From Zoogloea sp021286885 (GTDB lineage: Bacteria > Pseudomonadota > Gammaproteobacteria > Burkholderiales > Rhodocyclaceae): a stretch of DNA of 64,000 bases. Location of the stretch: NCBI RefSeq assembly GCF_041915215.1, contig NZ_JAYSBV010000009.1; one strand, written 5' to 3'. Within the stretch, counting starts at the first letter, position 1. The number at the start of each line of letters is the position of its first letter. The notes under the pieces were generated by a model. That model ran no database searches and was not told where the DNA came from. It saw nothing but the letters and a program-made list of their open reading frames with translations. A program made the position numbers and the translations under genes. This document shows, one piece after another, positions 16,763 through 26,778 of this stretch.

Positions 16763-18805
16763 TCAGCCCCGGCTGAACCAGAAGGTCAGCAGGACAAACA
16801 CACCGATAATCATCGAGAAAGCGTACTGATAGATGTGACCGGTCTGGAACAGCTTGGTCAGCTGTGCAATCCAACCCACCGTCTTGGCGGAACCATTCAC
16901 GACGATGCCGTCGATGATGCCTTGGTCACCCACCTTCCACAGGCCACGGCCCAGCAGGCGAGCACCGCCAGCAAAGACAGCCTCGTTGATCTTGTCGAAG
17001 TAGTACTTGTTCTCGAGCAGCACGTAAATCGGCTTGCAGACACGCATGATTGCCGCCGGAACTGCAGGTACAACCATGTAGAACAGCCAAGCCAGAGCAA
17101 CACCACCCATGGCCAGGAAGAACGGCAAGGAGGTGAAACCGTGGATCGCCATGGCAGCGGCACCGTGGAACTCGTGGGCCAGTTCTTCCATGGCCGGGTG
17201 ATGTTCAGCAATGTGAATCACACCCTCAAAGTAACCGCCAAACAGCATGGGTTCGATGGTGTAGAAACCAACCAGCATCGAGGGAATAGCCAGCAGCACC
17301 AGCGGCAGGGTCACCACCCAAGGAGACTCATGGGGCTTCTGACCGGGGGCCAGACCATGATGATGCTCGTCGTGGTGATCATCGTCATGATGCTCATCCG
17401 CGTGGGCGTCAGCGTGGTGGTCATCGTGATCATGGCCATGGGCCTGACCAAAACGCTCCTTGCCGTGGAACACCAGGAAGTACATCCGGAAGGAGTAGAA
17501 GGCGGTCACAAACACACCGACGATCACGCAGAAGTAGGCGTAACCAGAACCGGCAATATGGGAGACAGCCACTGCTTCAATGATGGAATCCTTGGAGTAG
17601 AAACCAGACAGGAAGGGGAAGCCGATCAGCGCCAGAGAACCGATCAGAGAAGTGATCCAGGTAATGGGCATGTACTTCCACAGACCGCCCATGTTGCGCA
17701 TGTCTTGATCGTGGTGCATGCCGATGATCACAGAACCCGCCCCCAGGAACAGCAGCGCCTTGAAGAAGGCGTGGGTCATCAGGTGGAACACGGCAGCGGA
17801 GTAAGCAGACACGCCCAGAGCCACGGTCATGTAACCGAGCTGGGACAGGGTTGAGTACGCCACCACACGCTTGATGTCATTCTGGATGATGCCCAGGAAG
17901 CCCATGAACAGGGCTGTGGTGGCACCAATGCACAGCACGAAGGACAGCGCAGTTTCGGACAGCTCGAACAGCGGAGACATCCGGGCAACCATGAAGATAC
18001 CGGCAGTCACCATGGTGGCCGCGTGGATCAGTGCGGAGATCGGAGTCGGGCCTTCCATGGAGTCGGGCAGCCAGACGTGCAGCGGAACCTGAGCAGACTT
18101 ACCCATGGCACCGATGAACAGGCCGATACAGATCGCAGTAATCATGGGCCAGCCGGTGGCGGGCACGGTCATCTCGAGCAGCTCGGGCGCCTTGGCAAAC
18201 ACTTCGGCGTAGTTCAGGGTGCCAGCAAAACCAGCCACCAGACCGATGCCAAGCAGGAAACCGAAGTCACCCACCCGGTTCACCAGGAAAGCCTTCATGT
18301 TGGCGAAGATGGCGGTCGGACGGGTGTACCAGAAACCAATCAGCAGGTAGGACACCAGACCCACGGCTTCCCAGCCGAAGAACAGCTGCAGGAAGTTGTT
18401 CGACATCACCAGCATCAGCATGGAGAAGGTGAACAAGGAAATGTAGCTGAAGAAACGCTGATAACCAGGGTCTTCAGACATATAGCCGATGGTGTAGATG
18501 TGCACCATCAGGGAAACAAAGGTCACCACCAGCATCATCATCACGGTGAGCTGGTCGATCAGGAAACCCACTTCCAGGGTCAGGTCACCACTGGTGGCCC
18601 AGGTGTAGAGGGTTCCGTTGAAGACATTCCCGGCCATCACATCCTTGAAGATGATCACGGACAGGACGAAGGCCGTCGCCACCCCAAGAATGGTCACGAC
18701 GTGGGCACCGGCACGGCCAATCACCTTGCCGAAGAGGCCCGCAAGGATCGCCCCGAACAGGGGCGCCAGCGGCACCAGTATGTAAAGCTTCTGCATCTCG
18801 GTCAT
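16763..18805 (-). CDS. nuoL: NADH-quinone oxidoreductase subunit L, with a His/Asp-rich loop
   Basis: The distal proton-pumping subunit of complex I, 680 residues. It shows AQVPLHVWLPDSMEGPTP and NDIKRVVAYSTLSQLGYM, and a long C-terminal part with the lateral amphipathic helix region and a last anchor span. An unusual loop at about residues 448-488 is packed with His and Asp (blocks such as HGHDHDDHHADAH). This loop lies between membrane spans and could bind divalent metal, though no function is shown. The gene follows nuoK after 12 bases. Confidence 0.96.
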   Translation of the reverse strand: MTEMQKLYILVPLAPLFGAILAGLFGKVIGRAGAHVVTILGVATAFVLSVIIFKDVMAGNVFNGTLYTWATSGDLTLEVGFLIDQLTVMMMLVVTFVSLMVHIYTIGYMSEDPGYQRFFSYISLFTFSMLMLVMSNNFLQLFFGWEAVGLVSYLLIGFWYTRPTAIFANMKAFLVNRVGDFGFLLGIGLVAGFAGTLNYAEVFAKAPELLEMTVPATGWPMITAICIGLFIGAMGKSAQVPLHVWLPDSMEGPTPISALIHAATMVTAGIFMVARMSPLFELSETALSFVLCIGATTALFMGFLGIIQNDIKRVVAYSTLSQLGYMTVALGVSAYSAAVFHLMTHAFFKALLFLGAGSVIIGMHHDQDMRNMGGLWKYMPITWITSLIGSLALIGFPFLSGFYSKDSIIEAVAVSHIAGSGYAYFCVIVGVFVTAFYSFRMYFLVFHGKERFGQAHGHDHDDHHADAHADEHHDDDHHDEHHHGLAPGQKPHESPWVVTLPLVLLAIPSMLVGFYTIEPMLFGGYFEGVIHIAEHHPAMEELAHEFHGAAAMAIHGFTSLPFFLAMGGVALAWLFYMVVPAVPAAIMRVCKPIYVLLENKYYFDKINEAVFAGGARLLGRGLWKVGDQGIIDGIVVNGSAKTVGWIAQLTKLFQTGHIYQYAFSMIIGVFVLLTFWFSRG

Positions 18806-18817
18806 TGAAACGCTTCC

Positions 18818-19123
18818 TTATCCTTTGAGGCTGTCCAGATCATCCACATGAATGGTGCGCAGATTCCGGAACAGAGCTACCAGAATTGCCAGACCAATCG
18901 CGGATTCAGCCGCTGCCACAGTCAAAATGAAGAAAACAAAGATCTGTCCTGCGGCATCTCCCAGATAGTGGGAGAAGGCAATGAAGTTCATATTGACTGC
19001 CAGCAGCATCAGTTCGATGGCCATCAGCAGAACGATGAGGTTCTTGCGGTTCAGGAAAATGCCGACGATGCTGATTGCGAACAGAATCGCGCCCAGAATC
19101 AGATAGTGAGAAAGTGAAAGCAT
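18818..19123 (-). CDS. nuoK: NADH-quinone oxidoreductase subunit K
   Basis: Small membrane subunit of 101 residues with three spans. The two conserved membrane glutamates are in place, one in LLMAIELMLLAVN and one in AAAESAIGLAI, both part of the E-channel of complex I. Standard length; it lies between nuoJ and nuoL. Confidence 0.96.
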   Translation of the reverse strand: MLSLSHYLILGAILFAISIVGIFLNRKNLIVLLMAIELMLLAVNMNFIAFSHYLGDAAGQIFVFFILTVAAAESAIGLAILVALFRNLRTIHVDDLDSLKG

Positions 19124-19149
19124 CTATTTACCCCCCTGGCAGGCGCGGA

Positions 19150-19752
19150 TCATTGTTTTTCGGTGGGCATCGAAACGATGCGCACACGGTCGTCACGCTT
19201 GACAGCAATCTGTACAGCCGGATCGATGGTCTTCAGATTCTTGCGCTTGCGCAGGGTCAGCGCCACAGCAGCAACCATGGCGACCAGCAGCACGATGGAG
19301 GCCAGTTCGAACGGATACACATAATCGGTGTAGAGCAAGCGACCCAGTTCCTTGGTGTTGCTATAGCCAGGCCCCGGATCCTGAGGTGCAGGCATGGCTT
19401 CCAGACCGAAGTAATCCCCCCCAAGCACCAGCACCATTTCAGCAACCATGATGAGGGCAATCAAACCACCCATGGGCAGATAGCTCCAGAACCCTTCGCG
19501 CAGGCGGTCAATGTTGATATCCAGCATCATCACCACGAACAGGAAGAGCACCATTACGGCGCCGACATACACCAGCACCAAGGTGATGGCCAGGAATTCA
19601 GCTTGCAGCAGCATCCAGATGCCGCCTGCCGAGAAAAAGGCCAGCACCAGAAACAGGGCTGCGTGTACAGGGTTTCTCGCAGTGATGACCCGTAGGGAGG
19701 CCAGGAGGAGCACCGCCGAGAAGAAGTAAAAAACCAACGTCTGGAAGTCCAT
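19150..19752 (-). CDS. nuoJ: NADH-quinone oxidoreductase subunit J
   Basis: A 200-residue membrane subunit with five hydrophobic spans. RNPVHAALFLVLAFFSAGGIW and LVLVYVGAVMVLFLFVVMML, including the pi-bulge helix region, identify NuoJ. The soluble C-terminal tail is rich in Lys and Arg. Its start is 32 bases after nuoI. Confidence 0.95.
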   Translation of the reverse strand: MDFQTLVFYFFSAVLLLASLRVITARNPVHAALFLVLAFFSAGGIWMLLQAEFLAITLVLVYVGAVMVLFLFVVMMLDINIDRLREGFWSYLPMGGLIALIMVAEMVLVLGGDYFGLEAMPAPQDPGPGYSNTKELGRLLYTDYVYPFELASIVLLVAMVAAVALTLRKRKNLKTIDPAVQIAVKRDDRVRIVSMPTEKQ

Positions 19753-19784
19753 GACTAATTTCCGTGTTGAACCGCTAAGAGAAT

Positions 19785-20273
19785 CTATCTGTATTTGGAA
19801 TCGATCTCTCGATCCTTGGCGATCTGTGCCTCGTATTTGTCACCCACCGCCAGCAGCATCTGCTTGGTGTAGTACAGGTCACCACGTTTTTCCCCGTGAT
19901 ATTCAAATACGCGGGTTTCAACAATGGCATCCACAGGGCAGGCTTCTTCGCAGAAACCACAGAAAATGCACTTGGTCAGATCGATGTCATAACGGCTGGT
20001 ACGGCGGGAACCATCATCCCGCTGTTCCGATTCAATCGTGATGGCCATGGCCGGACAGATTGCTTCGCACAGTTTGCAGGCAATGCAACGCTCTTCCCCA
20101 TTGGGGTAGCGACGCAGGGCATGCAGACCGCGGAAACGGTGACTCTGGGGAGTCTTTTCTTCCGGGAACTGAACCGTAATTTTTCGTGCAAACAGGTGAC
20201 GGCCGGTCAGGGCCATCCCCACGAGCAGCTCTTTCAGGAAAAGGCTGCCAGCAAACTGCTTCAAAGAGCCCAT
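19785..20273 (-). CDS. nuoI: NADH-quinone oxidoreductase subunit I (two [4Fe-4S] ferredoxin)
   Basis: A 162-residue peripheral-arm subunit with two ferredoxin motifs, CIACKLCEAICP and CIFCGFCEEACP, holding clusters N6a and N6b on the electron path to NuoB. The N-terminal segment is hydrophobic and amphipathic, suitable for docking on the membrane arm. Follows nuoH after 10 bases. Confidence 0.97.
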   Translation of the reverse strand: MGSLKQFAGSLFLKELLVGMALTGRHLFARKITVQFPEEKTPQSHRFRGLHALRRYPNGEERCIACKLCEAICPAMAITIESEQRDDGSRRTSRYDIDLTKCIFCGFCEEACPVDAIVETRVFEYHGEKRGDLYYTKQMLLAVGDKYEAQIAKDREIDSKYR

Positions 20274-20283
20274 TTACGCTTCC

Positions 20284-21333
20284 TCACTTCCAGATCGAGA
20301 ACGGGGACATAACCCAGCAGGCAACCACCACCACCCAGGTCAGGGTGACCGGAATGAATACCTTCCAGCCCAGACGCATGATGTGGTCGTACCGGAAGCG
20401 GGGGAAAGTTGCCCGGAACCACAGGAACAGGAACAGGATGAATGCGGTCTTGGCCGCCAGCCAGATGAAGCCATCGGGCAGGAAACCCACCGGAGACAGC
20501 CAACCACCAAGGAACAGAATGGAGGTCAGGGCAGACACCAGGATCATGTTGGCGTATTCACCCAGGAAGAACAGGGCGAAAGTCATGCCAGAGTATTCCA
20601 CCATGTGACCGGCTACGATTTCGGATTCGCCTTCCACCACGTCGAAAGGCGCGCGGTTGGTTTCAGCGATACCGGAAATCAGATAGACGATGAACATCGG
20701 GAACAGGGGAAGCCAGTTCCAGCTCAGGAACTTGAAACCCCAGTCAGCCCACTGCCCCTTGGCCTGAACAGCAACGATGTCGGTCAGGTTCAGGCTGGAG
20801 GACACCATCAGCACGCACACCAGCGCAAAGCCCATGGACACTTCATAGGACACCATCTGGGCAGAAGCGCGCAAGCCGCCGAGGAAGGCATACTTGGAGT
20901 TGGAGGACCACGCGGAGATGATCACGCCATACACTTCGATGGAGGTCACAGCCAGCAGAAACAGCAGGCCAGCATCAATGTTCCCGACCACCATTCCATC
21001 AGAGAAAGGAATCACCGCCCAGGCAGCCAAGGCAGGGCCCAGGGCCAGCACCGGGCCGATAATGAACAAGCCCTTGCTCGCGCCGGAGGGAATGATGACT
21101 TCTTTAAGCAGCAGCTTCACGCCGTCGGCGATCGGTTGCAGCAGACCCATGGGGCCAACCCGGTTGGGGCCCACCCGGACCTGCATGTAACCGATAACCT
21201 TACGTTCAGCCAGGGTCAGGTAAGCGACACAGCCAAACAGGGGCAGAACGATCCCAAGAATCTTGGCCAGGGACCACACCAGGGGCCACGCAGGGCCAAA
21301 CATCTGGGCAACAGGTTCGATGATCGAATCCAT
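20284..21333 (-). CDS. nuoH: NADH-quinone oxidoreductase subunit H
   Basis: A 349-residue membrane subunit that joins the membrane arm to the quinone chamber. Motifs include ERKVIGYMQVRVGPNRVGP and the acidic loop with AETNRAPFDVVEGESE. Eight spans are expected. Its ATG overlaps the nuoG stop by one base (TGATG), indicating coupled translation. Confidence 0.97.
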   Translation of the reverse strand: MDSIIEPVAQMFGPAWPLVWSLAKILGIVLPLFGCVAYLTLAERKVIGYMQVRVGPNRVGPMGLLQPIADGVKLLLKEVIIPSGASKGLFIIGPVLALGPALAAWAVIPFSDGMVVGNIDAGLLFLLAVTSIEVYGVIISAWSSNSKYAFLGGLRASAQMVSYEVSMGFALVCVLMVSSSLNLTDIVAVQAKGQWADWGFKFLSWNWLPLFPMFIVYLISGIAETNRAPFDVVEGESEIVAGHMVEYSGMTFALFFLGEYANMILVSALTSILFLGGWLSPVGFLPDGFIWLAAKTAFILFLFLWFRATFPRFRYDHIMRLGWKVFIPVTLTWVVVVACWVMSPFSIWK

Positions 21334-23684
21334 CAGACACGCTCCACACTGAGTTTGCCATGGAGCGCACCAAGGGCCACGGTAGACGCATGGGCTCCAG
21401 AAACACGCACACCACGGGTTGCGACACCGGCATCCAGCACCAGCTTCAGCTTGACTGCACCGACTGCGCTCTTGACCAGCACATCGGCACCATCAGCCAG
21501 ACCCAGCTGGGCCAGGGTTTCGGCATTCACCCGGGCGACCGGCAGAGCGCCGTCCTTGGTGGCCAGCAGCGGTGCGGAACGACGGGCAATCGGATCAGCG
21601 AAGTGGATGGGCACATCCCACACCCGCTCCAGACCTGCCTGGGGTGCGGCCAGCGCCACAGACGCCAGACGCAGCTCGTTGGACAGCAGAGCGGCATTCA
21701 CCTCCCCTGCCCCACCCAACACGGCGGCGCGTACGTCTTCAGCCTTTTCCACATCAAAACCGGCAACACCCAGCAGGGTGCCCAGCACGCGCAGGATCTT
21801 CCAGCCCGGACGGGTTTCGCCCGCCAGGCGAACCACAGGGTAGAAACTCTGGGCACGCCCTTCGCAATTCACGAAGGTACCGGCAGTTTCGGTGAAAGGC
21901 GCCAGGGGCAGCAGCACGTCAGCCACATCCAGCAGGGTTTCGGACTTGAAGGCAGTGAAGGCAGCCACCATACCGGCACCCTTGAGGGCCTTAACGGCGG
22001 CGGCGCCATCGGCCACATCCAGCTCAGGATCGAAACCGAAGAGCAGGTAGCCCTTCAGGGATTCGGACAGCATCTGGGCTGCATTCTTGCCTTCGCCAGC
22101 CACCGGAGTGGCGCCTGCGATATAGGCACCCACGCTGTTGGCAGCTTCACCGATGACGCCCAGACGGGCCTTCAACAGACGGGAAAGCTCTTGAGCCAGG
22201 AATTGCAGCTTGGCGGCTTCAGGATGCTGAACCGCGAAGTTACCCAGCCAGACGGCTGTCTTGCGACCGGTCAGCAGGCTGGCGGCGATAGCTTGAGAAG
22301 CGGCATCTGCCTCAACACCTGCCACGAGAGCGGCCAGCGTCTCGGAAACAGCCTGTTCGGAAGCAACAGCAACCGCCTTGACCAGCTTGGCCAGGGCTGC
22401 GACCAGCTCGGACGGGGCCACACACACCTGATTCTGAACCGGCAGTTGCCAGTCGTCGAAAGCAGAACCCAGGGCACTCACCTTCAGGGTGCGCTTGGCA
22501 GCCTGACGGACACGCTGGGCGAGCAGCGGGTGATCCTTGCGGAAATTGCTGCCAATCAGCAGCAGACGATCCAGACCATTCACCTCGGCGATGGGCATGC
22601 CCAGCCAGGGAGCCCCCTGGGCGGCGCCATCGGCAGAGAAGTCGCTCTGACGCAGACGGAAATCCACGTTGCCGGAACCAATGCCCCGCACCAGCTTTTG
22701 CAGCAGATACAGTTCTTCCAGGGTGCTATGGGGGGATGCCAGAGCACCGATGGACTGGGCGCCGAACTCGGACTTGATGGAGCTCAGACCATTGGCCACG
22801 TATTCGAGGGCTTGCTGCCAATCAACGCTGATCCACTTGCCACCCTGCTTGATCTGGGGGGCGGTCAGACGCTCGGTGCCGTTCAGGGCTTCGTAGGAGA
22901 AGCGATCCTTGTCGGACAACCAGCATTCGTTGATGGCTTCGTTTTCGAGGGGCAGCACACGCTTGACGCTGTCGTGCTTGACCTGAACCACCAGGTTGGA
23001 GCCCAGGGAGTCATGGGGACTCACGGACTTGCGGCGGGACAGTTCCCAGGCCCGGGCCGCGAAGCGGAAGGGCTTGGAGGTCAGGGCACCCACCGGGCAC
23101 AGATCAATGATGTTGCCGGAAAGCTCGGTATCCACCGTCTTTTCGACAAAGGGCATGATCTCGGCGTGTTCGCCACGGAAAGCTTGACCCAGTTCGGTCA
23201 GACCAGCAATCTCGGTGGTGAAGCGGACACAACGGGTGCAGTTGATGCAACGGGTCATGTCGGTGGAAACCAAAGGACCGAGATCCTTGTTGCCCACCAC
23301 ACGCTTTTCTTCCTGGTAGCGGGACTGGGTACCGCCATAACCCACGGACAGATCCTGCAACTGACACTCACCGCCCTGATCGCAGATCGGGCAATCCAGC
23401 GGGTGATTGATCAGCAGGAACTCCATCACGCCCTTCTGGGCCTTGACGGCCTGTTCGGAGTGAGTCCAGACCTTCATGCCATTGGTTGCCGGGGTCGCGC
23501 AGGCAGGCAGCGGCTTGGGAGCCTTTTCCACCTGAACCAGACACATCCGGCAGTTGGCAGCGATCGAAAGCTTCTTGTGGTAGCAAAAATGCGGCACGTA
23601 GGCGCCGACCTTGTTGGCAGCTTCCATGACGGTGCTGCCGTCAGGAACTTGTACCTGCTTTCCGTCAATTTCGATGTCTAGCAT
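21333..23684 (-). CDS. nuoG: NADH-quinone oxidoreductase subunit G
   Basis: The 783-residue iron-sulfur subunit of the NADH dehydrogenase arm. The N-terminal region binds a [2Fe-2S] cluster (Cys residues in FCYHKK and NCRMCLVQ, and a later AC), followed by the HPLDCPICDQGGEC and DMTRCINCTRCVRF cluster regions. The C-terminal two thirds is a molybdopterin-oxidoreductase-like fold without cofactor function in this family. The start is set at MLDIEIDG; the frame runs 48 codons upstream into nuoF without family sequence. Alanine-rich towards the C terminus, as is common. Confidence 0.95.
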   Translation of the reverse strand: MLDIEIDGKQVQVPDGSTVMEAANKVGAYVPHFCYHKKLSIAANCRMCLVQVEKAPKPLPACATPATNGMKVWTHSEQAVKAQKGVMEFLLINHPLDCPICDQGGECQLQDLSVGYGGTQSRYQEEKRVVGNKDLGPLVSTDMTRCINCTRCVRFTTEIAGLTELGQAFRGEHAEIMPFVEKTVDTELSGNIIDLCPVGALTSKPFRFAARAWELSRRKSVSPHDSLGSNLVVQVKHDSVKRVLPLENEAINECWLSDKDRFSYEALNGTERLTAPQIKQGGKWISVDWQQALEYVANGLSSIKSEFGAQSIGALASPHSTLEELYLLQKLVRGIGSGNVDFRLRQSDFSADGAAQGAPWLGMPIAEVNGLDRLLLIGSNFRKDHPLLAQRVRQAAKRTLKVSALGSAFDDWQLPVQNQVCVAPSELVAALAKLVKAVAVASEQAVSETLAALVAGVEADAASQAIAASLLTGRKTAVWLGNFAVQHPEAAKLQFLAQELSRLLKARLGVIGEAANSVGAYIAGATPVAGEGKNAAQMLSESLKGYLLFGFDPELDVADGAAAVKALKGAGMVAAFTAFKSETLLDVADVLLPLAPFTETAGTFVNCEGRAQSFYPVVRLAGETRPGWKILRVLGTLLGVAGFDVEKAEDVRAAVLGGAGEVNAALLSNELRLASVALAAPQAGLERVWDVPIHFADPIARRSAPLLATKDGALPVARVNAETLAQLGLADGADVLVKSAVGAVKLKLVLDAGVATRGVRVSGAHASTVALGALHGKLSVERV

Positions 23685-23691
23685 TTCGAGC

Positions 23692-25002
23692 CTACGCCAC
23701 GTAAATCTTGCTGCCTTCACGTTGCACATCGACCGGCACGAGGCACTTCTTGTGCTCGATGTGATACATGAATTCGTTTCCAAAGTGCTTGATGAAGCTT
23801 TGAACCGGCATGGAAGCCGCGTCACCAAGCGCGCAAATCGTCCGACCCATGATGTTCCCGGTCACGCTGTTGAGCAGATCCAGGTCATCCGGGCGCCCCA
23901 GACCGTTTTCGATCCGGTGCACCACGCGGTACAGCCAGCCCGTACCTTCACGGCAGGGGGTGCATTGACCGCAGGACTCTTCAAAGTAGAAGTAGGACAG
24001 GCGCTCCAGAGCCTTGACCATGCAGGTGGTCTCATCCATTACGATCACAGCCCCGGAGCCCAGCATGGAGCCGGCCTTGGAGATGGAGTCGTAATCCATG
24101 GTGCAGTCCATCATGACATCACCCGGCAGGACCGGTGCGGAGGAGCCCCCAGGAATCACCGCTTTCAGCTTACGACCGCCGCGCATTCCACCTGCCATTT
24201 CAAGCAGCACAGAGAACGGGGTACCCAGGGGGATCTCGTAATTGCCCGGCTTGTTCACATGACCGGACACGGAGAACAGCTTGGTACCACCGTTATTGGG
24301 CTTGCCCAAGGCGAGGAAGGAGTCGCCACCTTCACGCATGATGTAGGGGATCGATGCGAAAGTTTCGGTGTTGTTAATGGTGGTCGGCTTGCCGTACAAA
24401 CCAAAACTGGCCGGGAAAGGCGGCTTGAAGCGGGGCTGCCCCTTCTTGCCCTCAATGGACTCGAGCAGAGCGGTTTCTTCGCCACAGATGTAGGCACCGT
24501 AACCGTGGTGGGCAAACAGATCAAAGCTGAAGTCGGAGCCGAGAATGTTCTTGCCCAGCAGGCCTGCATCGCGGGCTTCCTGCAACGCAGCCTCAAAGCG
24601 CTCGTAGACCTCGAAGATCTCGCCGTGAATGTAGTTATAACCCCGCTCGCAACCCATCGCGTAACCAGCAATGATCATGCCTTCGATCACGGAGTGGGGG
24701 TTGTAGCGGAGGATGTCCCGATCCTTGAAGGTACCCGGTTCGCCTTCGTCCGAATTACAGCAGACATACTTGGCGCCCGGGAACGCACGGGGCATGAAGC
24801 TCCACTTGAGGCCGGTAGGGAAGCCTGCGCCGCCACGACCCCGCAGAGCGGATTTTTTGACTTCGGCGATGACCTGATCGGGAGTGATCTTCTCCGCGAT
24901 GATCTTTTTCAGGGCTTCATAGCCACGCCGATTGAGATAGTCCTGAAGACCCCAGGTGCGATCTCCATCCAGACCGGAGAGAATAATGCCTTGTGCAGTC
25001 AT
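23692..25002 (-). CDS. nuoF: NADH-quinone oxidoreductase subunit F (FMN and NADH binding)
   Basis: A 436-residue subunit that oxidises NADH with FMN and passes electrons to cluster N3. It shows the glycine-rich NADH site RGRGGAGFPTGLKW, the FMN region around YICGEETALLESIEG, and the cluster ligands in ESCGQCTPCREG with a distant Cys (RTICALGD). Its start overlaps the nuoE stop by 4 bases. Confidence 0.97.
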   Translation of the reverse strand: MTAQGIILSGLDGDRTWGLQDYLNRRGYEALKKIIAEKITPDQVIAEVKKSALRGRGGAGFPTGLKWSFMPRAFPGAKYVCCNSDEGEPGTFKDRDILRYNPHSVIEGMIIAGYAMGCERGYNYIHGEIFEVYERFEAALQEARDAGLLGKNILGSDFSFDLFAHHGYGAYICGEETALLESIEGKKGQPRFKPPFPASFGLYGKPTTINNTETFASIPYIMREGGDSFLALGKPNNGGTKLFSVSGHVNKPGNYEIPLGTPFSVLLEMAGGMRGGRKLKAVIPGGSSAPVLPGDVMMDCTMDYDSISKAGSMLGSGAVIVMDETTCMVKALERLSYFYFEESCGQCTPCREGTGWLYRVVHRIENGLGRPDDLDLLNSVTGNIMGRTICALGDAASMPVQSFIKHFGNEFMYHIEHKKCLVPVDVQREGSKIYVA

Positions 25003-25475
25003 TTTTTGAGATCAGCCAGCAGTTGATCAATCTTTTCCTCGGTCATCCAGCTGCACATGTGGTGATTGTTCACCAGGAGCACCGGAGCATCCCCACAGGC
25101 GCCCATGCACTCCCCTTCCTTCAGGGTGAACAAGCCATCCGGCGTGGTTTCGTTGAAATCGATCCCGAGCTTTTTCTTCACGTAATCGGCCGCATGCACG
25201 CCACCCGAAAGGGCGCAGGGCAGATTGGTGCAGACCGTAATCTTGTGCCGGCCAACCGGCGTCAGATCGTACATGTTGTAAAAGGAAGCCACTTCGTAGA
25301 CTGCAATCGGCGGAATGCCGATGTAGTTCGCCACGAACTCGATGGTTTCCTTAGCCAGCCAGCCCTTTTCCTCCTGGGCGATACGCAGCGCCGACATTGA
25401 GGCGGATTGCTTTTGATCGGGAGGATATTTTTCGATCTCTCGATCAATTCTTTTAAGGGATTCCGGACTCAGCAT
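24999..25475 (-). CDS. nuoE: NADH-quinone oxidoreductase subunit E ([2Fe-2S])
   Basis: A 158-residue thioredoxin-like ferredoxin subunit. The four ligands of cluster N1a are present as CTNLPC and CMGACGDAP. The N-terminal helical region (QKQSASMSALRIAQEEKGWL) is typical. It ends inside the nuoF start and follows nuoD after 49 bases. Confidence 0.96.
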   Translation of the reverse strand: MLSPESLKRIDREIEKYPPDQKQSASMSALRIAQEEKGWLAKETIEFVANYIGIPPIAVYEVASFYNMYDLTPVGRHKITVCTNLPCALSGGVHAADYVKKKLGIDFNETTPDGLFTLKEGECMGACGDAPVLLVNNHHMCSWMTEEKIDQLLADLKK

Positions 25476-25524
25476 AGTTATCTACAACCTGCAGAAAATC
25501 GAATTAAAACAGGAACACGCCTGA

Positions 25525-26778
25525 TCAGCGGTCCACGTCGCCAAACACGATGTCCATCGTGCCGATGATTGCAACCACGTCGGCAATCATGTGGCCACGA
25601 GACATGACATCCATGGCGGACAAGTGGGTGAAGCCAGGAGAGCGGAGCTTCAGGCGGTAAGGCTTATTGGCGCCATCGGAAACGGCATACACACCAAATT
25701 CGCCCTTCGGATGCTCAACGGCCGCATAGGCTTCGCCCGGCGGAACGTGGATACCTTCAGTGAACAGCTTGAAGTGGTGGATCAGCTCTTCCATGTTGGT
25801 CTTCATCCGCTCACGGGCAGGAGGCGCGACCTTGTGGTTGTCGGTGATCACAGGACCGGGGTTCTTGCGCAGCCAATCGATACACTGCTTGATGATCCGA
25901 TTGGATTGACGCATTTCTTCGATGCGGCACAGGTAACGATCGTAGCAGTCGCCAGTCACACCAACGGGCACATCAAAATCCAGGCGATCGTAGACTTCAT
26001 AGGGCTGCTTCTTGCGCAGATCCCACTCCACACCGGAGCCACGCAGCATCACACCGGTGAAGCCCAGCGCAAGCGCCTCTTCAGGGGTGACCACGCCAAT
26101 GCCGACGGTACGTTGCTTCCAGATCCGGTTATCGGTCAGGAGGGTTTCGTACTCATCAACATACTTGGGAAAACGATTGGTGAAGTCTTCCAGGAAATCG
26201 AGCAGGGAGCCCTGGCGATTTTCGTTCAGCTCAGCAACAGTTTTGGCGTTTTTCCACTTGGAAACCTGATACTGGGGCATTTGCTCAGGCAGATCCCGAT
26301 ACACGCCACCCGGACGGTAATAGGCCGCGTGCAGACGAGCACCGGAGACCGCCTCATAGGCGTCCATCAGATCTTCCCGCTCACGGAAGGTGTAGAGCAC
26401 CATGGTCATGGCGCCGATATCCAGCGCATGACAGCCCACTGCCAGCAGGTGATTCAGAATCCGGGTGATTTCATCGAACATCACGCGGATGTACTGGGCA
26501 CGCAGCGGCACTTCCAAACCGAGCAGACGCTCGATGGACATGCAATAGGCGTGCTCGTTGCACATCATGGACACGTAATCAAGACGATCCATGTAGGGCA
26601 CGGACTGCACCCAAGTACGGGTTTCAGCCAGTTTTTCAGTACCTCGGTGCAGCAGACCAATATGGGGATCGGCACGCTCAACGACTTCGCCGTCCAGTTC
26701 AAGCACCAGACGCAGCACACCGTGCGCGGACGGGTGCTGGGGACCGAAGTTGATGGTGTAGTTACGAATTTCAGCCAT
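25525..26778 (-). CDS. nuoD: NADH-quinone oxidoreductase subunit D
   Basis: A 417-residue subunit homologous to the hydrogenase large subunit, forming the quinone pocket with NuoB. It shows GPQHPSAHGVLRL with the quinone-site His, HRGTEKL, and the C-terminal GTMDIVFGDVDR ending. The start is MAEIRNYTINFG, whose ATG overlaps the nuoC stop by 8 bases; an open frame 20 codons longer is ignored. Confidence 0.97.
   Translation of the reverse strand: MAEIRNYTINFGPQHPSAHGVLRLVLELDGEVVERADPHIGLLHRGTEKLAETRTWVQSVPYMDRLDYVSMMCNEHAYCMSIERLLGLEVPLRAQYIRVMFDEITRILNHLLAVGCHALDIGAMTMVLYTFREREDLMDAYEAVSGARLHAAYYRPGGVYRDLPEQMPQYQVSKWKNAKTVAELNENRQGSLLDFLEDFTNRFPKYVDEYETLLTDNRIWKQRTVGIGVVTPEEALALGFTGVMLRGSGVEWDLRKKQPYEVYDRLDFDVPVGVTGDCYDRYLCRIEEMRQSNRIIKQCIDWLRKNPGPVITDNHKVAPPARERMKTNMEELIHHFKLFTEGIHVPPGEAYAAVEHPKGEFGVYAVSDGANKPYRLKLRSPGFTHLSAMDVMSRGHMIADVVAIIGTMDIVFGDVDR

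Noticed and set aside
21360..23681. Long open frame on the plus strand opposite nuoG
   Set aside because: No recognisable domain and no ribosome-binding site; nuoG on the other strand has all cluster ligands.
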